From contig NZ_BAKK01000012.1 of NCBI RefSeq assembly GCF_000614145.1, positions 60,659-124,658 of the forward strand: 64,000 bases of DNA. The letters run 5' to 3'. Both the position numbers and the translations under genes were made by a program. The notes under the pieces are model-generated. The model did no database searches. It was not told the DNA's origin and saw only the letters and a list, made by a program, of their open reading frames with translations. Source of the stretch: Bacteroides faecichinchillae JCM 17102 (GTDB taxonomy: Bacteria > Bacteroidota > Bacteroidia > Bacteroidales > Bacteroidaceae). Of the stretch, positions 50,485 to 59,612 are shown piece after piece (position 1 is the first letter of the stretch; every line of letters begins with the position of its first letter).

Positions 50485-52441
50485 ATGAAAATAATATATT
50501 CTAGTCATATAGGGAAATTTCTCGATATAATGAAAGTTTCCAGTGTGTGCATTTGGACTCTTATCGCATTTTCTTGTGATTTCTTGGATGTTGTACCTGA
50601 TAATGTACAAACGATAGAACATGCATTCTCTAACAGTACAGAAGCTGAAAAATATTTATTCAGTTGTTATTCCAAACTTCCGTCGAATGCCAGTGAGAAT
50701 GGAAATGTAGGTTTTTGGGGAGCTGACGAAGCTTGGTTACCAGAAGATTTGGATGAGCGTGTGGTCAATAAAGATGCTTGGTCGATAGCCAAAGGATATC
50801 AGAATATAAACAGGCCTTACCACAGTGCATGGAACTCAGACAGAAGTGCAAATGGCTATTTCATAGGATTGAGACTTTGTAACACATTTCTTGAAAACAT
50901 TCAAAATGAATCAATTGTCAGGGATCTTGAACTAGATAGAAGAAGTCGTTGGATTGGTGAAGCTCTTTTCTTGAAAGCGTATTATCACTATCTATTATTA
51001 AGAATGTACGGTCTATCCCCCTTATAGACAAAAACATTCCGGTCTATGCGTCACCAGAAGGTGTACGTGTAAAACGTGTACCTGTTGATGAATGCGTTGA
51101 TTATATTGCCAAATTACTGGATCAAGCATACGAAAAGCTACCTGCAAGCATTTCCCGTCCAACAACAGAATTGGGACGTGTCACTAAGACCATTGCTCTA
51201 GCGGCAAAAGCAAAGTTATATTTATTGGCAGCCAGTCCGTTATTCAATGGAAATTCAGACTACGACAATTTCAGAAATAAAGATGGGGAACTTTTGGTTA
51301 ATACAGAATATGACGCAACAAAATGGGAGCGTGCAGTAATAGCAATAAGAGCAGCAATCGATGCAGCCGAAGGAGACGGAGCTAAATTATTTTACTTCGA
51401 AAACACCTCTCAGATTGGTATGACAGACGAATCACTTACTCAAATGAGTATCCGCAATGCTATTTGTGAACCATGGAATAAAGAAATTGTTTGGGGGAAC
51501 TCTAACTCACGTGCTGACCGTATACAACAAATTTGTATGGCAGCTCTAAGGATGATTACTCATACGATGCATATTTCGCACAGATGGCTGCTCCTTTGAA
51601 AATGGTAGAAAAGTTCTATACCAAAAATGGAGTTCCTATCACAGAAGACAAATATTTAGCACAGAATTATATTCAATATGAAACTTTAAGGACTGCCACC
51701 CAAGATGAAAGTATCAATATACAACCGAATGAACAAACTGCCCGTTTGCATTTTGACCGTGAACCTCGTTTCTATGCAGATCTCGCATTTGATAGATCCG
51801 CATGGTTAATGTACGATATTCCTTCCAAATCGGATAAAGAACCCTATTGGGTAAAATGCCGACTAGGCGAACTAGGAGCTGGAGTAATCCAAGGACGTTA
51901 TTCAGCAACGGGATATTTCGTAAAAAAGTTAGTTAATTGGGAATCAACTTTCACACAATCTAGCCAACGTAAAGTATATCCATGGCCTGAAATGCGTTTG
52001 GCAGATCTATATTTAATGTATGCAGAAGCGCTTAACGAATGGAAAAACGTCCCAGATGATGATGTTTATTATTATATAGACGAAGTTAGAAAACGTGCTG
52101 GTTTGAAAGGAGTTGTCGAATCATGGACAAATTATTCGACGAATCCAAGTAAACCGACAACTAAGGATGGTATGCGTGAAATCATACAGCGTGAAAGATG
52201 TATTGAACTTGCATTCGAAGGACACCGTTTCTGGGATCTCCGCCGTTGGAAAACAGCAAATAGTGAACTGAATCAACCAATTGAGGGTTGGGACATCAGT
52301 CAGAAGGAGCCAAGAGCTTATTATCAGAAACGTACTCTCTATATGCAAGAATTTATAGCTCCCCGAGATTATTTATGGCCTATTCCAGAAAAAGATTTAA
52401 GAGTCAATACCGACTTAGTTCAAAATCCAGGATGGCAATAA
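50485..52441 (+). CDS. SusD/RagB-family outer-membrane lipoprotein; two single-base breaks
   Basis: Glycan-binding partner of the preceding SusC, 652 residues restored. The signal region ends with IAFSCDFLDVVPDN, a lipobox-like Cys; an alternative start is the Met at 50530. Typical motifs: TIEHAFSNSTEAEKYLFSCY, RWIGEALFLKAYYHYLLLRMYG, and the C-terminal REIIQRERCIELAFEGHRFW with DLRRWKTA. Breaks: 51013 (ggtctatcc for ggtcctatcc, one C lost, restoring RMYGPIPLID) and 51535 (tttgtatgg for tttggtatgg, one G lost, restoring QQIWYGSSKDD). Both losses are from GG/CC runs. It is followed 43 bases later by the first binding lipoprotein. Confidence 0.92.
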
Positions 52442-52484
52442 TTATCAATAAAGCATTGAAAATAAACAAAAAAGATCAATTATT

Positions 52485-53705
52485 ATGAGACATATAAAAT
52501 ATATCAGATTTATCTCATTATTGTTGTCTTGCTATATGGGACTTACAGGATGTAGTGAAGACAACAACATGAAACCTTTCAGTGACAATCAAACTCCTCC
52601 GAGACAAGTCACGAATATACAAATGAAACCCGGAGCAGGAAGTGTTGATATCAGCTATACATTGCCAGATGATAAAGATTTGCTGTATGTCAAGGCAGTA
52701 TATACACTACAATCAGGTAAGCAACGTGAAGTCCGCGCTTCATACTACACCAATTCAATGACATTGGATGGTTTCTTTGACACAGAAGAACATGAAGTGA
52801 AAATATACTCATACAACAAAAGTGAAGTCGCTTCTGATCCTGTCACGATACAAGTACAGCCCAAAGAAAGTCCAATCTGGGCAGTACGACGTTCTATGGA
52901 ATTAAGAGCAGACTTTATGGGAGTGAAAATAATTGCGGAGAATGAAGAAAAAGCCGATCTTGCCATTCAGGTTTTCTATAAAGACTCATTAGACAAATGG
53001 GCTAATATGGAAGGCATTTATACTAAAACTGTAGATATAAATCAAACTCTGCGTGGTTTGGATACACTAACCTACGAGATGGGAGCCGTTATTCGTGATA
53101 AGTTCCAGAACTATACCGATACTATATTTGCACAGATCAGTCCATATTTTGAAACAGACTTGGAAAAGAGTAAATATAGAGACGGACGCTTACCAGGAGA
53201 CACTCCCGAACGCGGTGGTTCAGAAGGAATTGCAAAATTATGGGATGGTAACACAACAGCAGCACAACGCTATATGACAGCGCAACCAGAAGATGGTAGT
53301 CCATCATCTTGCACGATTGACATTGGGCAAACTGCTCAATTAAGCCGCCTTAAATTCTGGACATATCCGGAATGGATGGCAAGCGGTCCATGGCCATATT
53401 ATTTCCGAGGAACACCACGCATCATTGAAGTTTGGGGTTCACAAAAACCAAACCCAGATGGAAGCTGGGATAGCAGTTGGTACTTACTGAGCAAATACGA
53501 AGTTATTAAACCTTCCGGTTTACCTTACGGACAAATGAGCGATGAAGACAAACGTTATGCGGAAGCCGGATTTAATGTAGAACTCGATCCATTGGCACCT
53601 CGTACCAAATACATTAGACTAAAACAGATTTTAAACTGGGAAGGAACCACTTGGTTAGACCTGACAGAGATTCAAGTTTATGGTGATAATAGAAAACAAA
53701 ATTGA
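52485..53705 (+). CDS. Surface glycan-binding lipoprotein (DUF4959/DUF5126/DUF5000 type)
   Basis: 406 residues with a lipobox (LSCYMGLTGC). The domain order matches PUL-associated surface proteins: an N-terminal Ig-like DUF4959 domain (about 35-130, VTNIQMKPGAGSVDISYTLPDD), a middle DUF5126-like domain (about 130-225), and a C-terminal F5/8C-like DUF5000 domain (about 240-400, IAKLWDGNTTAAQRYMT, SSCTIDIGQTAQLSRLKFW, RTKYIRLKQILNWEGTTWLDLTE). This fold often binds sugar. No catalytic motif is seen, so it is predicted to capture glycan at the cell surface for SusC/SusD. It is co-transcribed with SusD and the following gene. Confidence 0.88.
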   Translation: MRHIKYIRFISLLLSCYMGLTGCSEDNNMKPFSDNQTPPRQVTNIQMKPGAGSVDISYTLPDDKDLLYVKAVYTLQSGKQREVRASYYTNSMTLDGFFDTEEHEVKIYSYNKSEVASDPVTIQVQPKESPIWAVRRSMELRADFMGVKIIAENEEKADLAIQVFYKDSLDKWANMEGIYTKTVDINQTLRGLDTLTYEMGAVIRDKFQNYTDTIFAQISPYFETDLEKSKYRDGRLPGDTPERGGSEGIAKLWDGNTTAAQRYMTAQPEDGSPSSCTIDIGQTAQLSRLKFWTYPEWMASGPWPYYFRGTPRIIEVWGSQKPNPDGSWDSSWYLLSKYEVIKPSGLPYGQMSDEDKRYAEAGFNVELDPLAPRTKYIRLKQILNWEGTTWLDLTEIQVYGDNRKQN

Positions 53706-53713
53706 GAATAACT

Positions 53714-54847
53714 ATGAAACAAAGAATATATAAAAATCTGGCAATTGCCAGTTTCTTATTCGGAGGAATACTTGCTTGTACACCTATGGATGATTACAAA
53801 AAATTCATCGGAGATGGAGAAATCTCGTACACCGGAAGAGTAGACTCAGTGAAAATATACTCTGGTGAAGAGAGAGTCATGGTTGAAGGATTACTCATTT
53901 CCGACCCTAAAGTATGTGGCTGCTTGATCTTCTGGAATAATAAAATGGACTCATTAGATGTGCCTGTTGAAAGAACTGAGAAAGTAGATACATTAAGACA
54001 GATTATTAATCTTCCGGAAAATCTATACAATTTCGAGCTATATACATATGATCAGTTTAATAACCGTTCTGTCCCTGTTTACAAAACCGGTCATTCGTAT
54101 GGTAAGAATTTTATATCCAGATTAACGAACCGTCCTTTGGACGGAACCCCTATCTCATCAGAAGAAGGATTATCTGTAAAATTTCTACCTGTAGATAAAA
54201 CATTAGGACCGATCTATACTGTGATTAGTTACACCAATAATCAAGATAAAGTAGATACTGTTCACATTGCTATTGACCAAGAGAGTTCTTCAATCAAAGA
54301 CTATAAGTTGGGAAGTAAATTTTCGCACTACACCTTATATATCCCCGATACGCTATGCATTGATACATTCAAAACTGTGATGCAGACAGATGTAGTACCA
54401 ATGACAAAGATCAGTAAAAAGAACTGGGAAATAACAGATTTCGATACACAGGAAGAAACCGGAGAACAAGGTGGTAAATATGGATGGGCAAATCAGATTA
54501 TCGATGATGATATTACAACTTATTGGCATGCTTGCCATACCTGTAATCCACGTCCTCCATTTCCTCATTGGATCAGCTTTGATATGAAAGAAACCAATGA
54601 AGTAACCAGTTTCGAATTGACTCCCCGTCAAGATGGCGGAGATCCATTCAAAGATTTCGAAATATTGGGAAGTATGGATGGAACGTATTGGACCAGTTGC
54701 GGAGAATTCACTCTCAAAAACAACCGGTCAACTCAAAGATTCAGTTTTACAAAGCCATGCACAATGAGATATGTACAAATCTATATGAAGAACGACTATT
54801 CAGGACAGCCTTATACTTATTTAGCTGAAATCACTCTTTTCAAATAG
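53714..54847 (+). CDS. Surface glycan-binding lipoprotein (DUF4998 plus F5/8 type C domain)
   Basis: 377 residues. The start is the ATG at 53714; an upstream TTG in frame would overlap the previous stop. The lipobox is LFGGILAC. The N-terminal DUF4998 domain (about 20-210, DDYKKFIGDGEISYTGRVD, YTYDQFNNRSVPVY) is followed by a C-terminal discoidin/F5-8C domain (about 245-377, IIDDDITTYWHACHTC, ISFDMKETNEVTSFEL, DFEILGSMDGTYW, MRYVQIYMKND). The CHTC pair may form a disulphide. It lacks catalytic residues and is probably a second glycan-capturing protein. It is the last gene of the SusC operon and is followed by a terminator. Confidence 0.88.
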   Translation: MKQRIYKNLAIASFLFGGILACTPMDDYKKFIGDGEISYTGRVDSVKIYSGEERVMVEGLLISDPKVCGCLIFWNNKMDSLDVPVERTEKVDTLRQIINLPENLYNFELYTYDQFNNRSVPVYKTGHSYGKNFISRLTNRPLDGTPISSEEGLSVKFLPVDKTLGPIYTVISYTNNQDKVDTVHIAIDQESSSIKDYKLGSKFSHYTLYIPDTLCIDTFKTVMQTDVVPMTKISKKNWEITDFDTQEETGEQGGKYGWANQIIDDDITTYWHACHTCNPRPPFPHWISFDMKETNEVTSFELTPRQDGGDPFKDFEILGSMDGTYWTSCGEFTLKNNRSTQRFSFTKPCTMRYVQIYMKNDYSGQPYTYLAEITLFK

Positions 54848-54852
54848 AAAAA

Positions 54853-54890
54853 ATAAAAGATAGCAGCTATTTACTGCTATCTTTTATCTT
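54853..54890. terminator. Terminator at the end of the PUL 2 operon
   Basis: A perfect 14-base stem, ATAAAAGATAGCAG with CTGCTATCTTTTAT, and a 7-base loop, followed by CTTTATTT. Confidence 0.8.
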
Positions 54891-55018
54891 TATTTCAAAA
54901 AAGAAATATTCAGATCTTACCACAGATGACACATCGTTATTAGACATTTACATAAATATATTCAATAGGGGTTTCATTTATAATTCAGTGAAGTCTGTGG
55001 TATTTCTATTTAAACCTA

Positions 55019-55930
55019 TTATTCCTTTTCTATATTTTCCGGTAGCCTCATCATCTCTCTAAATTTAGTAGGTGACACGCCTTCTCTCTTCCGAAAAAAA
55101 GTAGAGAACTGTCCTACTGTCTCAAATCCAAGCCGATAAGCTATTGAAGCAATTGTTGAGGAGGGATCATTTAAATATTCTTTTGCTTGGATCATTTTCT
55201 GTTGAAGTTGATATTGCACAGGAGAAACACCTGTATATTCTTTAAAGACTCTACGAAACCACGAATATCCTAATCCAAGCTGAGTAGCTAAATCTTCGGG
55301 ATTTAATGATTCTTCCAAAGTTTGCTTTATAATAATACGGGCTTGATTGATTTTATCAATAACATCTACATTACTAAATGAGTTATTTTTCTCCTTATAA
55401 TAAACCGTTCCTAAAATATGCATTACAATACCGGATATTATTTGCTGGTATCCGGACTTTTCTTGAACAGCTAATTTTAATATATCTTCATAAAGCCCTA
55501 CAACAGTAGCACTTAATCTAATCTGGTGCAAAGGCTCTTTCTTCGAGAAAAAGCCTCTCTCTACTTGTTGATCCATATAAGAACCACGAAAACCGACCCA
55601 ATATTCATCCCAACCAGTATCTTTGTCAGGATAATAATTATGCCACTCACCTGGAAACAATAATATCATTGTTCCTCCATAAATCTTCCTCTTTTTGCAA
55701 GACTGAGAAGAAAAATAGCCACTACCTTGAGTAATATAAACTAGCTGATATTCATTCAATACACGACCGGTTTGTGGTTTAAGGTTATATTGTTCCGGGT
55801 GATGCGAAGAAGGATATTCTCCCTGAGGGAGAATAAACTGGCAACCAATAGTCGTAACTACCATCCCCCAGTTCTCATCTGTCGCATTTATTGCAAGATA
55901 TCGTGATTGATCGTTTTTCCATTTATCCAT
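55019..55930 (-). CDS. AraC-family transcriptional regulator
   Basis: 303 residues. The N-terminal cupin-like sensor domain has the AraC_binding look (GRVLNEYQLVYITQGSGYFSS, GGTMILLFPGEWHNYYPD). The C-terminal domain (about 195-292) has two helix-turn-helix motifs: NPEDLATQLGLGYSWFRRVFK and TIASIAYRLGFETVGQFSTFF, then GVSPTKFREMM. It is convergent with the PUL 2 binding lipoproteins and closes the locus. With the AraC at 34539 and the propeller/AraC protein it is the third AraC-type regulator of PUL 2. Its ligand is unknown. Confidence 0.93.
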   Translation of the reverse strand: MDKWKNDQSRYLAINATDENWGMVVTTIGCQFILPQGEYPSSHHPEQYNLKPQTGRVLNEYQLVYITQGSGYFSSQSCKKRKIYGGTMILLFPGEWHNYYPDKDTGWDEYWVGFRGSYMDQQVERGFFSKKEPLHQIRLSATVVGLYEDILKLAVQEKSGYQQIISGIVMHILGTVYYKEKNNSFSNVDVIDKINQARIIIKQTLEESLNPEDLATQLGLGYSWFRRVFKEYTGVSPVQYQLQQKMIQAKEYLNDPSSTIASIAYRLGFETVGQFSTFFRKREGVSPTKFREMMRLPENIEKE

Positions 55931-56384
55931 ATCAAATTACCAATATAAAATAACTAACAGAAAATCACTATCAGATTAATAGATCCAAGTAAAGCTGTAT
56001 TTCATAATTAATCCAACAATATATAGAAGTTCTACATTTATAATAAAATAAATTCAGCCTATTCAAAATAAAAGAATTATTAACATATTAACACCGTCAG
56101 ATTTCATTCTTGTATTAATATCAGTTTCTCAGCAAATATAACAAATTATATCCAAATTCTTATTTATATGAATGAAGAATTTCATGCTATTCTTATAAAA
56201 AATGCAATATACTTTTCCGCATTTCACATACCACAAAATTCAAGGTTTTCTTCCTTCCATATTACATCCCTAAAAAGATTTCTTCACTATTACAATAATC
56301 AATTTGGTGAGTGTAATACTAAATTATAAATAAACGATAAAGCTATTAAATCATCTAGACTACCCACAAAAACCAAAAGAATTA
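55931..56384. other. AT-rich spacer, no gene recognised
   Basis: No convincing open frame, RNA gene or repeat. The tRNA promoter begins at 56385. Confidence 0.4.
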
Positions 56385-56415
56385 TTTGCTAATTAAAAAT
56401 TAATCTGTACTTTTG
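56385..56415 (+). promoter_or_regulatory. Complete Bacteroides promoter for tRNA-Pro
   Basis: TTTG (56385-56388), 19 bases, then TACTTTTG (56408-56415), 11 bases before the tRNA 5' end. Confidence 0.8.
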
Positions 56416-56426
56416 CATCCGCAATT

Positions 56427-56501
56427 CGGGGTGTAGCTCAGCCCGGTTAGAGTACGCGTCTGGGGGGCGTGTGGTCGGAAGTTCGAATCTTCTCACCCCG
56501 A
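56427..56501 (+). tRNA. tRNA-Pro, anticodon GGG
   Basis: A full cloverleaf can be read. Acceptor stem CGGGGTG (56427-56433) pairs with CACCCCG (56494-56500); D arm GCTC/GAGT; anticodon stem CGCGT/GCGTG with loop CTGGGGG, giving anticodon GGG at 56462-56464; T arm GGAAG/CTTCT with loop TTCGAAT; discriminator A at 56501. CCA is not encoded and must be added after transcription. Confidence 0.96.
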
Positions 56502-56514
56502 CAGCTGAGAGTTG

Positions 56515-56546
56515 ATGAGTTAGACCTTTGGTCTAACTCATTTTTT
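56515..56546 (+). terminator. Terminator after tRNA-Pro
   Basis: A perfect 12-base stem, ATGAGTTAGACC with GGTCTAACTCAT, a TTT loop, then TTTTT. Confidence 0.88.
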
Positions 56547-56645
56547 GCTATATAAGTGTACCCACTCATTCTTGTTGAGCAGTTACTTTTACAGAAGAAG
56601 AGAAAACTCTTTTGAGATATGCAACCTTTTTTAGCAACAAAAAAG

Positions 56646-57866
56646 ATGAAAGAAAATCCGAAACACATTCGTATCAGTGAATACAATTATCCTTTGCCGG
56701 ATAAACGCATTGCAAAATTTCCATTACCCGTTCGTGACCAATCCAAATTATTGGTATATCGTCATGGAGAAGTAAGTGAAAACACATTCACTTCTTTACC
56801 GGATTTTTTACCACAAGGGAGTCTGATGATCTTTAATAACACCAAAGTTATACAAGCACGACTCCATTTTCGGAAAGAGACTGGAGCACTAATTGAGGTC
56901 TTTTGCCTGGAACCCATTGAGCCGAATGATTATGTATTAAACTTTCAGCAAACAGAGCATGTTGCCTGGCTATGTATGATCGGTAATTTAAAGAAATGGA
57001 AAGACGGAGCACTGAAACGTAAAATGACAGTGAAAGGCTTTCCTATCACCTTAATTGCAACAAGAGGAGAATGTAAAGGAACTAGTCATTGGATAAATTT
57101 CTCATGGGACAATCCGGAGGTAACTTTTGCAGACATCCTCGAAGTATTCGGCGAACTACCTATCCCTCCTTATTTAAACCGAGACACACAAGAAAGTGAT
57201 AAAGAAACCTATCAAACTGTTTATTCTAAAATAAAAGGTTCAGTAGCCGCACCAACAGCAGGATTACATTTTACTCCCCATGTATTGAATGCACTTAAGG
57301 AGAAAGGAATAGAACTTGAAGAATTGACACTTCACGTAGGTGCAGGAACATTTAAACCAGTAAAGAGTGAAGAAATAGAAGGACATGAAATGCATACGGA
57401 ATATATTTCCGTCAATCGTGATACTATCAAGAAACTAATAGAACATAACGCTTGTGCTATTGCTGTCGGAACGACTTCTGTACGTACTCTGGAAAGTTTA
57501 TACCATATCGGAGTTACACTTGCAGATAATCCGGATGCAACGGAAGAAGAACTGCACGTCAAACAATGGCAACCCTATGAGAAATATAACGAAATCCCCG
57601 CGGTAGTTGCTTTACAAAAGATATTAGGTTATCTCGACCGTCACGGAATGGAAGCGTTGCACTCCAGTACACAGATTATCATCGCACCGGGATACAATTA
57701 TAAAATAGTAAAAGCAATAGTTACCAACTTCCATCAGCCACAGAGCACATTATTGTTACTTGTTTCCGCATTTGTGAAAGGGGACTGGCGGACAATTTAT
57801 GATTATGCCCTAAACCATGACTTCCGTTTCCTGAGTTATGGTGATTCATCTCTATTAATTCCTTAG
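56646..57866 (+). CDS. queA: S-adenosylmethionine:tRNA ribosyltransferase-isomerase family protein (QueA-like)
   Basis: QueA enzymes transfer the ribosyl part of SAM to 7-aminomethyl-7-deazaguanine in tRNA during queuosine synthesis. The start chosen is the ATG at 56646; another Met at 56619 is in frame. 406 residues, about 50 longer than typical QueA, with the extra length in the middle (region LKKWKDGALKRKMTVKG). Motifs: YPLPDKRIAKFPLPVRDQSKLL, FNNTKVIQARL, GELPIPPYLNRDTQESD, YQTVYSKIKGSVAAPTAGLHFT, LTLHVGAGTFKPV and TNFHQPQSTLLLLVSAF. The length suggests the longer paralogue found in Bacteroides rather than the standard enzyme. The NUDIX gene follows after 11 bases. Confidence 0.85.
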   Translation: MKENPKHIRISEYNYPLPDKRIAKFPLPVRDQSKLLVYRHGEVSENTFTSLPDFLPQGSLMIFNNTKVIQARLHFRKETGALIEVFCLEPIEPNDYVLNFQQTEHVAWLCMIGNLKKWKDGALKRKMTVKGFPITLIATRGECKGTSHWINFSWDNPEVTFADILEVFGELPIPPYLNRDTQESDKETYQTVYSKIKGSVAAPTAGLHFTPHVLNALKEKGIELEELTLHVGAGTFKPVKSEEIEGHEMHTEYISVNRDTIKKLIEHNACAIAVGTTSVRTLESLYHIGVTLADNPDATEEELHVKQWQPYEKYNEIPAVVALQKILGYLDRHGMEALHSSTQIIIAPGYNYKIVKAIVTNFHQPQSTLLLLVSAFVKGDWRTIYDYALNHDFRFLSYGDSSLLIP

Positions 57867-57877
57867 AAAGAAATAGT

Positions 57878-58395
57878 ATGCCAAATGATAATAACCAAGA
57901 AATGTTTCCTATCGTTGATGAGCAGGGAAATATCACTGGAGCTGCTACACGTGGAGAATGCCATAACGGAAGCAAAATATTACATCCGGTAGTCCATCTT
58001 CATGTGTTCAATCTCAAGGAGATTTATACCTTCAAAAGAGACCCGAATGGAAAGATATCCAACCCGGAAAATGGGACACAGCGGTAGGCGGACATATAGA
58101 TTTAGGTGAGAGCGTGGAAATTGCTCTTAAACGCGAAGTCCGCGAAGAGTTGGGCATCACAGACTTTATTCCTGAATCACTTACCAGTTATGTTTTCGAA
58201 TCCGATCGTGAAAAAGAACTGGTCTTTGTTCATAAAACGGTTTACGATGGGGAAATACATCCCAGCGATGAGTTGGACGGAGGACGTTTCTGGAATATTG
58301 AAGAAATAAAAGAAAACCTTGGAAAGGGTATTTTCACTCCCAACTTTGAAGGAGAGCTGAAAAGGGTTTCACTTATTCCTTCTCTATCCAAGTAA
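57878..58395 (+). CDS. NUDIX hydrolase; one single-base break
   Basis: 172 residues restored. NUDIX box GHIDLGESVEIALKREVREE with GI after it, a complete Gx5Ex7REUxEExGU pattern, so the catalytic glutamates are present. The N-terminal FPIVDEQGNITGAATRGECH and HPVVHLHVFN resemble the Idi-like/YfcD group rather than MutT. The break is at 58018-58019: ctcaaggagat should read ctcaagggagat (one G lost), which restores LKGDLYLQKRPEWKD. The substrate is unknown. Its last 23 bases overlap the 3' end of the convergent peroxidase gene. Confidence 0.88.
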
Positions 58396-58915
58396 CAATC
58401 TTTTCCGAAAACGGACTCTCTTTGGGAGCAACAAAACCTACCCAGTTTCCGTTCTCATCAATCATAAACTTTTGGAAGTTCCATTGTACAGGAGCATCTT
58501 CTTTACTATTTAGTTCTTTTTTCGTCAACCATTGGTAAAGTGGAGCCATATCTTTGCCTTTAACCGATATCTTAGCCATCATCGGAAAAGTAACATTATA
58601 GTTCAGAGAACAGAACTTAGCAATCTCTTCATTGCTTCCGGGTTCCTGCCATAAGAAATTATTTGCCGGAAAACCAATGATTACAAAATCCTGATCTTTA
58701 TACTTCTCATACAACTTCTGCAATTCAGCGTATTGCGGAGTCAATCCACATTTGGAAGCAACATTTACCACCAAGACTCTTTTTCCTTTCAGTGAAGAAA
58801 GAGGAAATTCTTTCCCATCAATCGTTATCACTGTAAAATCGTAGAACGATTTATTTTGAGCTTCTGAAGAAATAGTGAGCATCATAGTCATTATCATTAA
58901 AATGAATATTTTCAT
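58373..58915 (-). CDS. Glutathione peroxidase family protein, exported
   Basis: 180 residues with a signal peptide (FILMIMTMMLTISSEA), so periplasmic. Thioredoxin-fold peroxidase with the catalytic triad in order: Cys in VASKCGLT, Gln in GFPANNFLWQEPG, Trp in QWNFQKF. The second Cys in FCSLNYNVTFPMM matches the resolving cysteine of thioredoxin-dependent members, so thioredoxin is a likelier electron donor than glutathione. Cys rather than selenocysteine is encoded. It overlaps the convergent NUDIX gene by 23 bases. Confidence 0.93.
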   Translation of the reverse strand: MKIFILMIMTMMLTISSEAQNKSFYDFTVITIDGKEFPLSSLKGKRVLVVNVASKCGLTPQYAELQKLYEKYKDQDFVIIGFPANNFLWQEPGSNEEIAKFCSLNYNVTFPMMAKISVKGKDMAPLYQWLTKKELNSKEDAPVQWNFQKFMIDENGNWVGFVAPKESPFSEKIVTWIEKE

Positions 58916-58987
58916 ATCAAATATAATTTAGTTTATTTTCTATTAAGCACAAGCTATAAATTAGCTATTATTAACCAAGATCCTATT

Positions 58988-59076
58988 TCTGTCATTCAGA
59001 CGACTGAAGGGAAAAAAAATCTCTTCTCACAAGTATACTGAAAGAGACAATCCTTCGTCATGCTCTGGATGACAGA
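58988..59076. repeat. Imperfect inverted repeat, REP/MITE-like
   Basis: TCTGTCATTCAGA at the left and, inverted, TCTGTCATCCAGA at the right bound an 89-base unit with an internal AATCTCTTCTC. This resembles a degenerate copy of the dispersed GTCATTCTGAGCGAAG-type repeat known in this phylum. No coding capacity. Confidence 0.5.
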
Positions 59077-59237
59077 CTGATGATTCTTTTCAAAAAACAA
59101 TAGATTCTAATTATGAACAAGCACTTATAAAACGAAGGAAGAGAAAGATTTGTTTAATTAAGGAAGGCAATATAATGCTGCTGAGTCTTTAATTATTAAA
59201 CGGAAACAATGCAAACTATTATATGCTCGCTTCCCAT

Positions 59238-59490
59238 CTATTAATAGAAAAGTTATTCTCTATTGGAAGCAAAGTTGTCCTTACCAAATAGAAAAATTCT
59301 TTTCTATTTGAATTAAACTATAAACGCAACTTTTGTTTATGTAAATGCAAGTTGCGTTTATATAAACAAAAGTTGCGTTTATACAAACAGAACTTCCGTT
59401 TATAGTTATCTGTTAGATAAAAACAGGTTTGCTATTAGATAAAAGAAAGTTTATTCCCTATAGAAAGCAACTTTTCTATTAATAGTTATT
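59238..59490. repeat. Mirror-symmetric phased repeat array B (22-bp arms, 88-bp core)
   Basis: Same plan as array A. The left arm has TT at 59253, 59275 and 59297 (22 apart), then a 34-base joint to 59331. The core has 59331, 59352, 59373 and 59394 (21 apart), then a 34-base joint to 59428. The right arm has 59428, 59450 and 59472 (22 apart). The core, 59318-59405, is exactly 88 bases and is bounded by CTATAAAC and its mirror GTTTATAG. The whole array starts and ends with CTATTAATAG (59238 and 59477), centred on the core midpoint. Confidence 0.8.
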
Positions 59491-59575
59491 GAGTTTTCAA
59501 CCTATCATTCCGTCACTTCACACCGTAAAACTTCCGCTTCACTTGTTTCTAATACGTACGAGTGAAGTTAGTCCG

Positions 59576-59583
59576 TAGTTTTG
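59576..59583 (+). promoter_or_regulatory. -7 promoter element for the RND pump
   Basis: TAGTTTTG matches TAnnTTTG, 29 bases before the start at 59613 and about 85 bases after array B. Confidence 0.5.
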
Positions 59584-59612
59584 TATCATGAAACAATAAC
59601 ACATAGAGAATC

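Noticed and set aside
58918..58925. CAAATATA as the -7 box of the glutathione peroxidase
   Set aside because: It lies only 3 bases from the start codon, so transcription would begin inside the gene.
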